Notes: generated by a model not told the origin, from the letters alone. A DNA stretch of 8,791 nt from Spirulina sp. DLM2.Bin59 (GCA_007693875.1 RECT01000187.1:1-8791); one strand, 5' to 3'; positions 1 through 7,094 are shown, counted from the first letter of the stretch. Numbers and translations: made by a program.

Positions 1-147
1 GAGGTTTGGGGGCGGCGCGTTGGGCGTGAGGGGGGGGATGCGTTGCTGGGGTTCGGGAAGCCATTGGGCAACGCTGGGCTGTGGGGGAAAACCCACCGCC
101 CAGAGGGACAGTGCGAACAGAAAGGAGGGAGCCAACCGCCGGATCAT
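1..147 (-). CDS. Exported protein of unknown function, N-terminal fragment (runs off the left edge)
   Basis: Reading the minus strand from an ATG at 147 down to base 1 gives 49 codons without a stop. The product begins MIRRLAPSF, then a hydrophobic stretch (LFALSLWAVGF, residues 10-20), then PPQPSVA followed by QWL. This is a textbook Sec signal peptide with a probable signal peptidase I cut after Ala27. The mature part seen so far (28-49) is rich in proline and glutamine and ends at PPPNL, which suggests a flexible N-terminal tail on a periplasmic or outer-membrane protein. An in-frame ATG at 171 would add eight residues (MGPSQSRI) before the positive n-region; neither start has a convincing ribosome site, and 147 gives the more normal signal peptide. 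A run of eight C on the coding strand (30-37) lies in the proline tail. The gene is divergent from recF. Too little is visible to assign a family. Confidence 0.6.
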   Translation of the reverse strand, partial: MIRRLAPSFLFALSLWAVGFPPQPSVAQWLPEPQQRIPPLTPNAPPPNL

Positions 148-192
148 GATTCTGGATTGCGAGGGGCCCATCAATCTTAACCCAAGGGCTAA

Positions 193-211
193 ACCGATCG
201 CAGAGATCGGT
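193..211. promoter_or_regulatory. Perfect inverted repeat in the divergent spacer upstream of recF
   Basis: ACCGATC (193-199) and GATCGGT (205-211) form a perfect 7-bp inverted repeat around the 5-base spacer GCAGA. It sits between the divergent starts of the exported-protein gene (147 or 171) and recF (269). It could be an operator for a dimeric regulator or a small hairpin in the recF leader. The arms contain CGATC, which is over-represented in HIP1-rich genomes, so chance is possible. No convincing -35/-10 pair was seen in 148-268. Confidence 0.35.
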
Positions 212-268
212 GAGAGGGTATGCTGAAACCATGCCCCTCTTTGGTTACTCCGACGGCGATCGCCCCCG

Positions 269-1414
269 ATGTATCTTCAACACCTCCATCTCCGCAATTT
301 TCGGAACTACCGCGATCAGGCCCTGACGTTTACCGCCCCAAAAACGATTATTCTCGGCAACAATGCCCAGGGGAAATCCAACCTGCTGGAGGCGATCGAA
401 CTCCTGGCCACCCTCAAGAGCCACCGCAGCAGCCGCGATCGTGACCTGATCCACCACAGCACCGACATCAGCCAGATCAACGCCACCATTGCCCAACGGT
501 ACAGCACCGTTGAACTGGGCTGTACGTTGCGCCACCCCGGCCGCCGCACCCTCAGCCGCAACTGCGAACCCCTCAAGCGACAACTTGATGCCCTCGGCAC
601 CCTCAACGCCGTTCAGTTTTCCAGCCTTGATCTCGATTTGGTGCGGGGCACACCGGACGATCGCCGCCGTTGGTTAGATGATCTCGTCGTTCAGTTAGAG
701 CCCGTCTATGCCCATATTCTCCAGCAATATACCCATGTCCTCCGGCAACGCAACGCCCTCCTGCGCCGCCATCGGGGTGAACAGACCCTAGCCCCCCAAG
801 AATTAGCCCTCTGGGATGCCCAACTGGCTGCCCATGGCTCCCGGGTTACCCGCCGCCGCGCCCGCGTCCTCCAACGCCTCGCCCCCTTAGCCCAGGCCTG
901 GCACAGCGAAATTAGCGGCAGCAGCCAACCGGAAACCCTCACCTTAACCTACTGTCCCAATGTGCCTTGGCAAGAGGACGACCCCCAACAGGTGCAACAG
1001 GCCTTTTTTGACCGGATCCAACAACGGCAAAGGGTGGAAACTCAGCGGGGCACAACCGTCGTCGGCCCCCACCGGGATGAGATTGAACTCTGCATCAATG
1101 ACATTCCCGCCCGCGCCTACGCTTCCCAAGGGCAACAGCGGACACTTGTCCTAGCGATTAAACTCGCAGAGCTCCACCTGATCGAAACCGTGACGGGAGA
1201 ACCGCCCCTACTGCTGCTTGATGATGTCCTCGCCGAGTTGGACTTACAGCGGCAAAATCACCTCCTCGCCGCCATTCAAGACCGTTTCCAAACGGTGATC
1301 ACCACCACCCACTTGGCAGGTTTTGATGCAGCTTGGCAGCAATCCGCTCAACAATTAACCGTCGAGTCCGGCAAAATTGCCAGCCCTGCCCAGGGTCTAC
1401 CCCCTTCCCTTTGA
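269..1414 (+). CDS. recF: DNA replication and repair protein RecF
   Basis: RecF is an SMC/ABC-type ATPase that binds DNA at gaps and helps RecO and RecR load RecA during recombinational repair. At 381 aa it has the usual family length. It opens with MYLQHLHLRNFRNY, the standard RecF N-terminus. The Walker A loop is GNNAQGKSN (residues 30-38). GPHRDE (266-271) is a conserved RecF motif, ASQGQQR (285-291) is the ABC signature, and LLLLDDVLAELD (from 314) holds Walker B and the D-loop. A switch-like THLAGF follows near residue 353. All catalytic motifs look intact. ATG 269 is the only ATG available in this frame before the stop at 224-226; it has no Shine-Dalgarno sequence, and a HIP1 octamer (256-263) lies just upstream. 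The gene stands alone: its left neighbour is divergent and the next gene starts about 340 bp downstream. It is noticeably GC- and C-rich compared with the signalling genes. Confidence 0.97.
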   Translation: MYLQHLHLRNFRNYRDQALTFTAPKTIILGNNAQGKSNLLEAIELLATLKSHRSSRDRDLIHHSTDISQINATIAQRYSTVELGCTLRHPGRRTLSRNCEPLKRQLDALGTLNAVQFSSLDLDLVRGTPDDRRRWLDDLVVQLEPVYAHILQQYTHVLRQRNALLRRHRGEQTLAPQELALWDAQLAAHGSRVTRRRARVLQRLAPLAQAWHSEISGSSQPETLTLTYCPNVPWQEDDPQQVQQAFFDRIQQRQRVETQRGTTVVGPHRDEIELCINDIPARAYASQGQQRTLVLAIKLAELHLIETVTGEPPLLLLDDVLAELDLQRQNHLLAAIQDRFQTVITTTHLAGFDAAWQQSAQQLTVESGKIASPAQGLPPSL

Positions 1415-1492
1415 TCCTGCACCTAAATCGGGGATTGGTATTATTATTTTTCTAACAATTCGTTAAGGAATCGAACGAGATTTGGCCAAAGT

Positions 1493-1527
1493 CCCTGTAA
1501 TTGTGCCCGTAGCACGGATAATTAGGG
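1493..1527 (+). other. Imperfect 35-nt hairpin with three stem segments
   Basis: Nested pairing is visible: CCCT (1493-1496) with AGGG (1524-1527), AATT (1499-1502) with AATT (1520-1523), and GTGC (1503-1506) with GCAC (1512-1515), closing on the 5-base loop CCGTA. The bulges are GT on the left and GGAT on the right. No T-run follows, so this is not an intrinsic terminator. It could be a structured leader element, part of a small RNA, or a degenerate repeat. Confidence 0.35.
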
Positions 1528-1587
1528 TAGCGCGATGCCAGCGATCTCTGGGTGCAAGGCGGCGCATGTCAATGTTAGGGTTGCCAT

Positions 1588-1612
1588 TTGTTAAAATTGT
1601 TACAATTAACAA
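1588..1612. promoter_or_regulatory. AT-rich dyad, possible operator over a candidate -10 box
   Basis: TTGTTAA (1588-1594) and TTAACAA (1606-1612) are perfect 7-bp inverted arms; inside them TTG (1597-1599) can pair with CAA (1603-1605). The -10-like TACAAT (1601-1606) overlaps the right half. Symmetry plus overlap with a possible promoter fits an operator upstream of the kinase gene, but no specific regulator is recognised and AT-richness makes chance palindromes more likely. Confidence 0.35.
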
Positions 1613-1634
1613 ACAACAAAAATGAGCTCCCGAT

Positions 1635-1650
1635 TGGAAAATTTTTTCCA
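1635..1650. promoter_or_regulatory. Perfect 16-bp palindromic element, arms TGGAAAA / TTTTCCA
   Basis: TGGAAAATTTTTTCCA has perfect 7-bp arms around a central TT. It lies about 110 bp upstream of the kinase start and 22 bp downstream of the dyad at 1588-1612. It might be a protein-binding site in the 5' untranslated region. A hairpin is unlikely because the loop would be only two bases. Confidence 0.3.
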
Positions 1651-1746
1651 CTCGATTACCACTGTAAAAATGACGAATTGATGATTTTTCCACCGTAGCG
1701 TTGAAACCATTGAGCCAAAGTTACATCATGCTGTTCATTGCTGCCT

Positions 1747-1751
1747 AGGAG
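1747..1751 (+). promoter_or_regulatory. Shine-Dalgarno site that places the kinase start at GTG 1759
   Basis: AGGAG lies seven bases before GTG 1759 in the kinase frame. It is too far (22 bases) from the first in-frame ATG at 1774 and overlaps codons that would follow a TTG start at 1738. This favours GTG 1759. Confidence 0.6.
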
Positions 1752-1758
1752 TCTAAAG

Positions 1759-4164
1759 GTGATTATCAATTTTATGGACGATACCGTGTTTGAAAATACT
1801 TCTGATATTGTCTTTCGTCTGGATGAACAATGGCGGTTTGTCATGGCCAATACTGCGGCAACAGTCTTGTTTAGGCGGTCGAAAGGGGAACTCATTTGCA
1901 ACGATTTTTGGGAACTGTTTCCTCAACTCCTAGGAACTAGCTTTGAATCTGAGTATCGACGGATTATGACCCAGGGAGGGCTGTCTCATTTTGAGGCATT
2001 TTCTACTTTGGGAAACTGTTGGCTCAATGTCCAAATTCAGCGAGAAAAGGGCGGGATCTTAGTCTTTTTGCGGGACATCTCCGATCGCAAGCAGGTGGAA
2101 GTGGATGTGATGGAGCAGGCCCGCTTGGGGCATCTGATGGGGCGGGTGAGCCGGTTTTTAGTCCATGCCCATGGTTTAGCGGAGAGTTTGCAATACTGCA
2201 CCGACGCGATTATTGATGAATTGGATGGGGCGATCGCCGCCATTTGGGTCTACAACACCCAAGCTCAGTATTTAGAACGCCAGGGATTCAGCTACAACGG
2301 TGAAACCAGCGAGCCGCTCCTCGGTTCTCTCCTTTTTCAGTCGCCGGTTTTAACCCTAGATCATTCAATCATCGGGACGATCGCCCAAACCCAAAAACCC
2401 ATTGTTGATCTGGTGTTTCCAGCCTTTGGTGACCCCCTCCAATCCGGCGCGGTGGCAGTGCATCGCCCCCATCAAAACAACGACAGCATTTTTTGTGATC
2501 TGGGCACTCCCCCGGCAAAACTCCCCACCAAACTCCATTTTGTCGGTTATCCGATGGTGTTAGACGATCGCCTCATTGGGGTCTTGGCCCTTTGGACTTA
2601 TCAACCTTTGCGGCCCTTGGTTTATGAGGGGTTAGAGTCCTTGGCGGATAGCTTGGCCATTGATATTGACCGCTGTTGGGCCCGCACCGCCTTGCTCTCC
2701 CGCCGGGAAGCGTTACTCTTTCGCCTCGCCAATCAGATCCGCAATTCCCTCGACCTCAATACCATCCTCGATACCGCCGTCCATGAGATTCGTCAACTAC
2801 TGAAGGTGGATTGCTGCACCTATCTATGGTGTTGGACGGAGGGGGAAACCGTCAGTCTCATGGTAAGCCATGAGGCGGGAGTGGAGGATCACTGTGGCCA
2901 GGCGATCGCCACCTGTCCCCCGGAACGGTTAACCGTTCTCGCCGAGCAAATTGGCCAACAGCGATTATTAAGGATTGATGACATTCAACATCCGCCACCG
3001 CTACCCTTCCTCAACCCCAAGGATGGTCAAGGGTTAATGGATTTGTTGCAGGATTTAGAAATTCAGTCCCTGCTGTTGCTGCCCCTGAAAACGCGATCGG
3101 ATCATTTAGGGGCGATCGCCTGTAGTCAGCGGCAAGGGGTGCGCCATTGGAGCGAGCAGGAAATTGAACTGCTCCAGGCCGTCGTGGATCAACTGGCCCT
3201 CGCCATTGATCAAGCGGAACTCTTCGCCCAAACCCGCGCCGCCGCCCTTGCCGCCCAAACCCAAGCCCAGCAAATTGAACTCACCCTCCAGGAACTGAAA
3301 CGCACCCAAGCCCAACTGATCCAAACCGAAAAAATGTCTAGCCTAGGGCAAATGATCGCCGGCATTGCCCATGAAATCAACAATCCTGTTAATTTTATTT
3401 CCGGTAACTTGAGTTACACCAGTGAATATGTCAATGATTTGGTGCATTTGGTGGAAACCTATCGCCAATATCTCCCCGACAATAAAAAATTAAGTGAGTT
3501 AGAAGATGAAATTGATCTGGATTTTATTATTGAAGATCTGCCAAAAACCTTGGCTTCGATGCAAATTGGTGCGGAGCGCATTCGGCAAATTGTCCTATCC
3601 CTACGGAATTTCTCCCGCTTAGATCAGGCAGAAATGAAGCCAGTGGATATCCATGAGGGCCTAGATAATACCCTGCTAATTTTACACAATCGCCTCAAAG
3701 CCAGGGGGAATCGATCTGAAATTGAAATTATTAAAAACTATGGTGATCTACCCCCGGTAGATTGCTATGCGGGGCAACTCAATCAAGTCTTTATGAATAT
3801 TTTAGCCAATGCCATTGATGCGATGGATGATGAACCTGAACCTCGGCAAATTACGATCTCGACGGAGTTTATTCCTGATCCGGATAATCCTGAAAGCGAA
3901 GAGGGTGAACCCCTAGGAGATGCCTTGATTCGGCTTCAGGATAATGGCTCAGGGATGTCTAGTGAGACAGTTAGCCATATTTTTGATCCATTTTTTACCA
4001 CTAAACCCGTGGGAAAAGGCACTGGCCTTGGTCTGGCCATTAGTTATCAAATTATTGTCGAGAAACACCATGGTCGCATCACCTGTGATTCTACCCCAGG
4101 AGTCGGCACATCGTTTATTATTCAAATTCCCGTTCAACCCCCCGCTGAACTGCATCAAAAATAA
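1759..4164 (+). CDS. Soluble PAS-GAF-GAF sensor histidine kinase
   Basis: An 801-aa histidine kinase that should autophosphorylate on His538 and pass phosphate to a response regulator not encoded here. Domains in order: PAS (about 6-115, ending DISDRK at 106-111), GAF1 (about 130-305), GAF2 (about 318-490), a short coiled coil rich in A/Q/E (about 490-525), an extended HisKA dimerisation region with AHEINNP at the H-box (His538), and an HATPase domain (about 655-795). The N-box NQVFMNILANAIDAM (675-689), G1 box DNGSGMS (728-734), F-box FDPFFTTK (from 742) and G2 box GKGTGLGLA (752-760) are all complete. No transmembrane segment or receiver domain is present, so it is probably cytosolic. GAF2 ends like a phytochrome-type GAF (RHW...AIDQAEL), but SQR stands where bilin-binding GAFs carry HxC, so a chromophore is unlikely. 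GTG 1759 is chosen because of AGGAG at 1747-1751; ATG 1774 is the alternative. cheR follows 37 bp later. The input signal is unknown. Confidence 0.93.
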   Translation: MIINFMDDTVFENTSDIVFRLDEQWRFVMANTAATVLFRRSKGELICNDFWELFPQLLGTSFESEYRRIMTQGGLSHFEAFSTLGNCWLNVQIQREKGGILVFLRDISDRKQVEVDVMEQARLGHLMGRVSRFLVHAHGLAESLQYCTDAIIDELDGAIAAIWVYNTQAQYLERQGFSYNGETSEPLLGSLLFQSPVLTLDHSIIGTIAQTQKPIVDLVFPAFGDPLQSGAVAVHRPHQNNDSIFCDLGTPPAKLPTKLHFVGYPMVLDDRLIGVLALWTYQPLRPLVYEGLESLADSLAIDIDRCWARTALLSRREALLFRLANQIRNSLDLNTILDTAVHEIRQLLKVDCCTYLWCWTEGETVSLMVSHEAGVEDHCGQAIATCPPERLTVLAEQIGQQRLLRIDDIQHPPPLPFLNPKDGQGLMDLLQDLEIQSLLLLPLKTRSDHLGAIACSQRQGVRHWSEQEIELLQAVVDQLALAIDQAELFAQTRAAALAAQTQAQQIELTLQELKRTQAQLIQTEKMSSLGQMIAGIAHEINNPVNFISGNLSYTSEYVNDLVHLVETYRQYLPDNKKLSELEDEIDLDFIIEDLPKTLASMQIGAERIRQIVLSLRNFSRLDQAEMKPVDIHEGLDNTLLILHNRLKARGNRSEIEIIKNYGDLPPVDCYAGQLNQVFMNILANAIDAMDDEPEPRQITISTEFIPDPDNPESEEGEPLGDALIRLQDNGSGMSSETVSHIFDPFFTTKPVGKGTGLGLAISYQIIVEKHHGRITCDSTPGVGTSFIIQIPVQPPAELHQK

Positions 4165-4180
4165 CGCTGTTGACACTTTA

Positions 4181-4190
4181 TTTTTTTTTT
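4181..4190 (+). repeat. T10 homopolymer in the kinase-cheR gap
   Basis: Ten consecutive T lie 17 bases after the kinase stop codon and 11 bases before the cheR ATG at 4202. No GC-rich stem precedes them, so they do not form a normal intrinsic terminator. The tract leaves no room for a Shine-Dalgarno sequence; it might tune cheR expression by slippage or may be neutral. Confidence 0.4.
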
Positions 4191-4201
4191 AAACCTCTAC
4201 T

Positions 4202-5686
4202 ATGCTTTTTTTCTCTGCGGCTATGGCATTTTCACAACTGACTCTACCGGAACATTGGTTGTATCCCTTCATTGAATTGATCGATGAACGGACGGGTATT
4301 CGGATTCGTGAACAGGACTATAGCGAGTTTGCGCGTAAACTGGGTCAGCGGATGATTAAGCTCCGGATACCGCGTCCTGAGGATTATTATGCCCACCTCA
4401 CGGGTTTGACAGACCAAAGCCGCCAGGAATGGCGGGAATTGACGGTGATGATCACCAATGTGGAAAGCTATTTTTTTCGAGATCACGGGCAATTCCAACT
4501 CCTCGAGCAGGTATTACTGCCCCGGCTGATTGCGATGAAACGCCAAGAACGACAGTTGCGGATTTGGAGTGCGGGGTGTTCAACGGGGGAGGAACCCTAT
4601 TCCCTCGCGATTTTGTTGCGGCAACTGTTGGCCCATGAGCAGGGTTGGGAATATGAGGTGCTGGGGACGGATATTAATCCCATGGCGTTAGACCGGGCCC
4701 GTGAGGGTTATTATCCCCAATGGTCGTTGCGATCGCTCGCCCCGATGATCCGAGAGCGGTATTTCCAACCCTGTGGCGACGGATTCCAATTGGATCAGCG
4801 CATTCGCAAGATGGTGCGGTTTGAGGCGTTCAATCTGGCTAAACCCATGGCTCGACAAATTGCCATTGGCCAGATTGATCTGATTGTCTGTCGGAATGTG
4901 TTTATCTATTTTTCCCCCGATGCGATTACAACGGCTTTAGCGACTTTCCATCGAGCCTTAACCCCCCATGGTTATCTGATGACGGGTCATGCGGAACTAT
5001 ACGGCCAGGATTTAGCCGCTTTCCAGAGTCATCTATTTCCCGAATCGGTGATCTATCAACGGCGCGATCGCCAGCGGGTGAAGTCCCCCGTCCCCCTGCC
5101 CCCACCGGTAATCTCTGAACCTCGCCTGCGGCCTGTGCCTCCGGTGGTTGTGCCTGTGGCGATGCCCCCAACGGCTCCCCCCCCCAGTTTGGCAGATTTG
5201 CTCACGGAGGCAGAATTTTGCCTGCAGCAGAAGAATTACCGGCGATCGCGCCAAAAAATTGAGGCGGTGTTAGCCCAGGATCGCCGTAATTTTGCGGCTC
5301 ATCTCCTGAAGGCGCAACTGGAGGCCAACTCTGGAAAATATGAGGAGGCGATCGCCACCTGTCAACAGGCTCTCAAAATTGAACCCCTGTCTATTGCAAT
5401 TTATTACCTGATGGCGCAAATTGCCGAAGAACAGGGAGATAATGAAGGAGCAAAGCAGTTGTTCAAAAAAATCATTTACCTGGAGCCGACGGCAATTCTT
5501 GCTTATTATGAACTCAGTCAACTTTATGACCAAGAAGGCAATCCTGATCGGGGGCAAAAAATGCGCCAAACTGCCTTGGCTTTATTGCAACAATTGCCAC
5601 CACAAAGTCGAGTTGATCAACGGTTAAATTTAACAGTTGAGGACTTGATTGAGCAGATTGATCCCGCTAATTTATTGAGTGAATAA
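4202..5686 (+). CDS. CheR-type MCP methyltransferase fused to TPR repeats
   Basis: CheR enzymes transfer a methyl group from S-adenosylmethionine to glutamates on chemoreceptors. In this 494-aa protein the CheR N-terminal helical domain is about 15-75 and the catalytic domain about 80-275. Visible motifs are NVESYFFRD with Arg93, the SAM-binding loop SAGCSTGEEPYS (123-134), GTDIN (155-159), CRNVFIYF (230-237) and GHAE (262-265). A proline-rich linker (about 287-333) joins it to three or four tetratricopeptide repeats (about 334-475). CheR-TPR fusions are known from alternative chemosensory systems (WspC, FrzF), where the TPR part mediates protein contacts. That fits the receptor downstream, which lacks a C-terminal pentapeptide tether. 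ATG 4202 lacks a ribosome site; ATG 4223 (MAFSQLTL) is an equally plausible start and matches other CheR N-termini slightly better. A C9 run (5177-5185) lies in the linker. The 37-bp gap suggests co-transcription with the kinase. Confidence 0.94.
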   Translation: MLFFSAAMAFSQLTLPEHWLYPFIELIDERTGIRIREQDYSEFARKLGQRMIKLRIPRPEDYYAHLTGLTDQSRQEWRELTVMITNVESYFFRDHGQFQLLEQVLLPRLIAMKRQERQLRIWSAGCSTGEEPYSLAILLRQLLAHEQGWEYEVLGTDINPMALDRAREGYYPQWSLRSLAPMIRERYFQPCGDGFQLDQRIRKMVRFEAFNLAKPMARQIAIGQIDLIVCRNVFIYFSPDAITTALATFHRALTPHGYLMTGHAELYGQDLAAFQSHLFPESVIYQRRDRQRVKSPVPLPPPVISEPRLRPVPPVVVPVAMPPTAPPPSLADLLTEAEFCLQQKNYRRSRQKIEAVLAQDRRNFAAHLLKAQLEANSGKYEEAIATCQQALKIEPLSIAIYYLMAQIAEEQGDNEGAKQLFKKIIYLEPTAILAYYELSQLYDQEGNPDRGQKMRQTALALLQQLPPQSRVDQRLNLTVEDLIEQIDPANLLSE

Positions 5687-5697
5687 CTCCCAATAGA

Positions 5698-5746
5698 CCC
5701 TGCATCAGGGGATGGTACGTCAGCCGTGACGCTGCCCGCGTCAGGG
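5698..5746 (+). terminator. Cluster of competing hairpins after cheR, possible weak terminator or attenuator
   Basis: CCCTG (5698-5702) pairs with CAGGG (5706-5710) around a 3-base loop, and could also pair with CAGGG at 5742-5746. CGTCA (5718-5722) pairs with TGACG (5727-5731); TGACGC (5727-5732) can instead pair perfectly with GCGTCA (5738-5743) around TGCCC. These stems are mutually exclusive. T5 follows at 5752-5756, eight bases after the 6-bp stem, so termination would be weak. A second poor candidate is CCTC/GAGG (5759-5770) followed by TTTT. The element separates cheR from the double-CheW gene. Confidence 0.35.
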
Positions 5747-5878
5747 AAAGATTTTTCGCCTCTACTGAGGTTTTGCGATAAAATAAATTCAGGGTGTTAA
5801 ATTCGGTCAAATAAAGCAGGATTAATCAACATTATTTGATTGAAGTTCATATTTTGTAATGATTAAGATTTTCATTGT

Positions 5879-5884
5879 GGTGAT
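5879..5884 (+). promoter_or_regulatory. Probable ribosome binding site for the double-CheW gene
   Basis: GGTGAT matches the AUCACC at the 3' end of 16S rRNA and ends five bases before ATG 5890. This supports ATG 5890 over the in-frame TTG at 5884 and the later ATG at 5905. Confidence 0.4.
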
Positions 5885-5889
5885 TGACA

Positions 5890-7017
5890 ATGGCTGATAT
5901 CGTGATGGCCGATACCCTGACCACAGGGCAAACCACCTACTTGATTTTTGGGATTAACCAAACCTACTACGGTTTAGATACCTTGGTGGTGGATGAAATT
6001 TTCTTTTTGCCGGAACTGACCCCAGTGCCAGAGGCCCCCCGTTATATTGTCGGGGTGCTGAATCTCCGAGGGGAGGTGATTCCGGTGATGGATGTGAATT
6101 TACGCCTGGGGTATCAACCCCAACCCTATCGCCTCAGCGATCGGATTATCATCCTCCAGGATGAGGCCCATCGGTTTGGCATTTTGGTGAATCATGTAGA
6201 GGATGTGCGATCGCTCAGCAGCCGCGACATCACCACCCAAGCCCGCTATCGCTGGGAACAGGAGCAAAATCCGGTTCAGACCGGCATCGCCCACAGTGGA
6301 GAGGATCTGATCGTCATCCTTAGTCCCCAGGTGTTGCTCCATCCCCCGGAACGGGCCCGCCATGGTGTGGAGGATCTGTTTTCCCTCACCGCTGAGGGGG
6401 TTGATCATCTCCGCCAAACCCTGGGGGATTTAGAGAGTCAATTGCAACAGCAACGGCAGTTTTTCTCCCATGCCACCCCTGAGGAGCGGCAGGTGCTGCG
6501 CGATCGCGCTGACCATCTGCGCCAATTACCCGACAGCCAAGACCATCGCGGCCGAGCCTCTCTGGCGGTCATTTGCCTCGGTTCGGAGTTATTTGGTATT
6601 GATCTGGGCATTGTGCGGGAATTTACAGAAATTAAACGGATCACCCCGATTCCCTGCGCTCCGCCCCACATCATCGGCAATGTCAATCTCCGGGGGGAAA
6701 TCGTCACGCTCATTGATATTGCTACTGTGCTAAATTTGCCGCCCGTAATTGCTAACCGTACCCTTTTGCAAGACAGCAAAAATTTACAACAAGCGATGAT
6801 CATTGATTGTGAAGATTTGGTGGTGGGGGTGGTGATTACGGAAATTCTTGATGTGGTGTTGCTCAACCCGGAGGAGATTTGCCCCGTCCCCACAGCGATT
6901 CACGGTATTAGTGATGAGTACATTGATGGTGAAACCCCCTACCAAGGCCGGATGATGAGCATCTTATCCTTGCCTAAACTCTTCAGTCAAGGGCAGCTTG
7001 TGGTGGATGAATCCTAA
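5890..7017 (+). CDS. Tandem CheW-domain chemotaxis adaptor
   Basis: CheW proteins are cytosolic SH3-like adaptors that couple the tips of chemoreceptors to the kinase CheA. This 375-aa protein holds two complete CheW domains, about 15-150 and 223-370. Each has the typical core: VGVLNLRGEVIPVMDV in the first and IGNVNLRGEIVTLIDI in the second, with the conserved LRG motif in both. Between them is a charged, glutamine-rich linker (about 151-222) that looks helical. A single CheW is usually 150-180 aa, so this is a double-length version. Two CheW units in one chain could bridge neighbouring receptors or kinases in an array. The start is ATG 5890, supported by GGTGAT at 5879-5884; ATG 5905 is also possible. 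The gene is 203 bp after cheR, across a hairpin cluster, and about 100 bp before the receptor gene. No CheA is encoded nearby. Confidence 0.93.
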   Translation: MADIVMADTLTTGQTTYLIFGINQTYYGLDTLVVDEIFFLPELTPVPEAPRYIVGVLNLRGEVIPVMDVNLRLGYQPQPYRLSDRIIILQDEAHRFGILVNHVEDVRSLSSRDITTQARYRWEQEQNPVQTGIAHSGEDLIVILSPQVLLHPPERARHGVEDLFSLTAEGVDHLRQTLGDLESQLQQQRQFFSHATPEERQVLRDRADHLRQLPDSQDHRGRASLAVICLGSELFGIDLGIVREFTEIKRITPIPCAPPHIIGNVNLRGEIVTLIDIATVLNLPPVIANRTLLQDSKNLQQAMIIDCEDLVVGVVITEILDVVLLNPEEICPVPTAIHGISDEYIDGETPYQGRMMSILSLPKLFSQGQLVVDES

Positions 7018-7043
7018 GAGAATCGCGAATAATGACTAAAGGC

Positions 7044-7094
7044 AATATTTTCCTGAAGTTTTTCCACCCAAAATATCAACGCAAAATATTTTCC
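7044..7094 (+). repeat. Direct repeat AATATTTTCC in the leader of the receptor gene
   Basis: AATATTTTCC occurs at 7044-7053 and 7085-7094, a 41-base period. The inverted partner AAAATAT lies between them at 7070-7076 and can pair with ATATTTT at 7045-7051. It could be a pair of binding sites or a weak leader hairpin; AT-rich composition weakens the case. Confidence 0.3.

Larger units (their letters stand above)
1415..1758. promoter_or_regulatory. Gene-free stretch between recF and the kinase, with hairpin and dyad elements
   Basis: No credible gene was found in these 344 bases on either strand. The stretch becomes AT-rich to the right, has no strong recF terminator, and carries three symmetric elements listed separately (1493-1527, 1588-1612, 1635-1650). 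TTGCCA (1581-1586) is followed after 14 bases by TACAAT (1601-1606), a good -10 match but with short spacing; the promoter is therefore only tentative. The sequence TTTTTCCAC occurs twice (1643-1651, 1685-1693) and again before the receptor gene (7059-7067). A 19-codon ORF at 1622-1681 has no ribosome site and was not called. Confidence 0.45.

Noticed and set aside
1622..1681. Small ORF of 19 codons (starts MSSRLENFF) in the kinase upstream region
   Set aside because: No ribosome binding site, and it overlaps the palindrome at 1635-1650; such short ORFs are expected by chance.
1738..1758. Longer kinase start at TTG 1738
   Set aside because: The AGGAG Shine-Dalgarno site lies downstream of this TTG and fits GTG 1759 instead.
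4170..4175. TTGACA, a perfect -35 hexamer just after the kinase stop
   Set aside because: No -10-like hexamer at 16-18 bases spacing; the region there is a T-run and AAACCTC. Probably chance.
4177..4193. T-run after the kinase as an intrinsic terminator
   Set aside because: No stable GC-rich stem precedes the T10 tract.
4926..5254. Minus-strand open frames opposite the cheR linker
   Set aside because: Shadows of the proline-rich coding strand; no domain-like sequence and no ribosome site.
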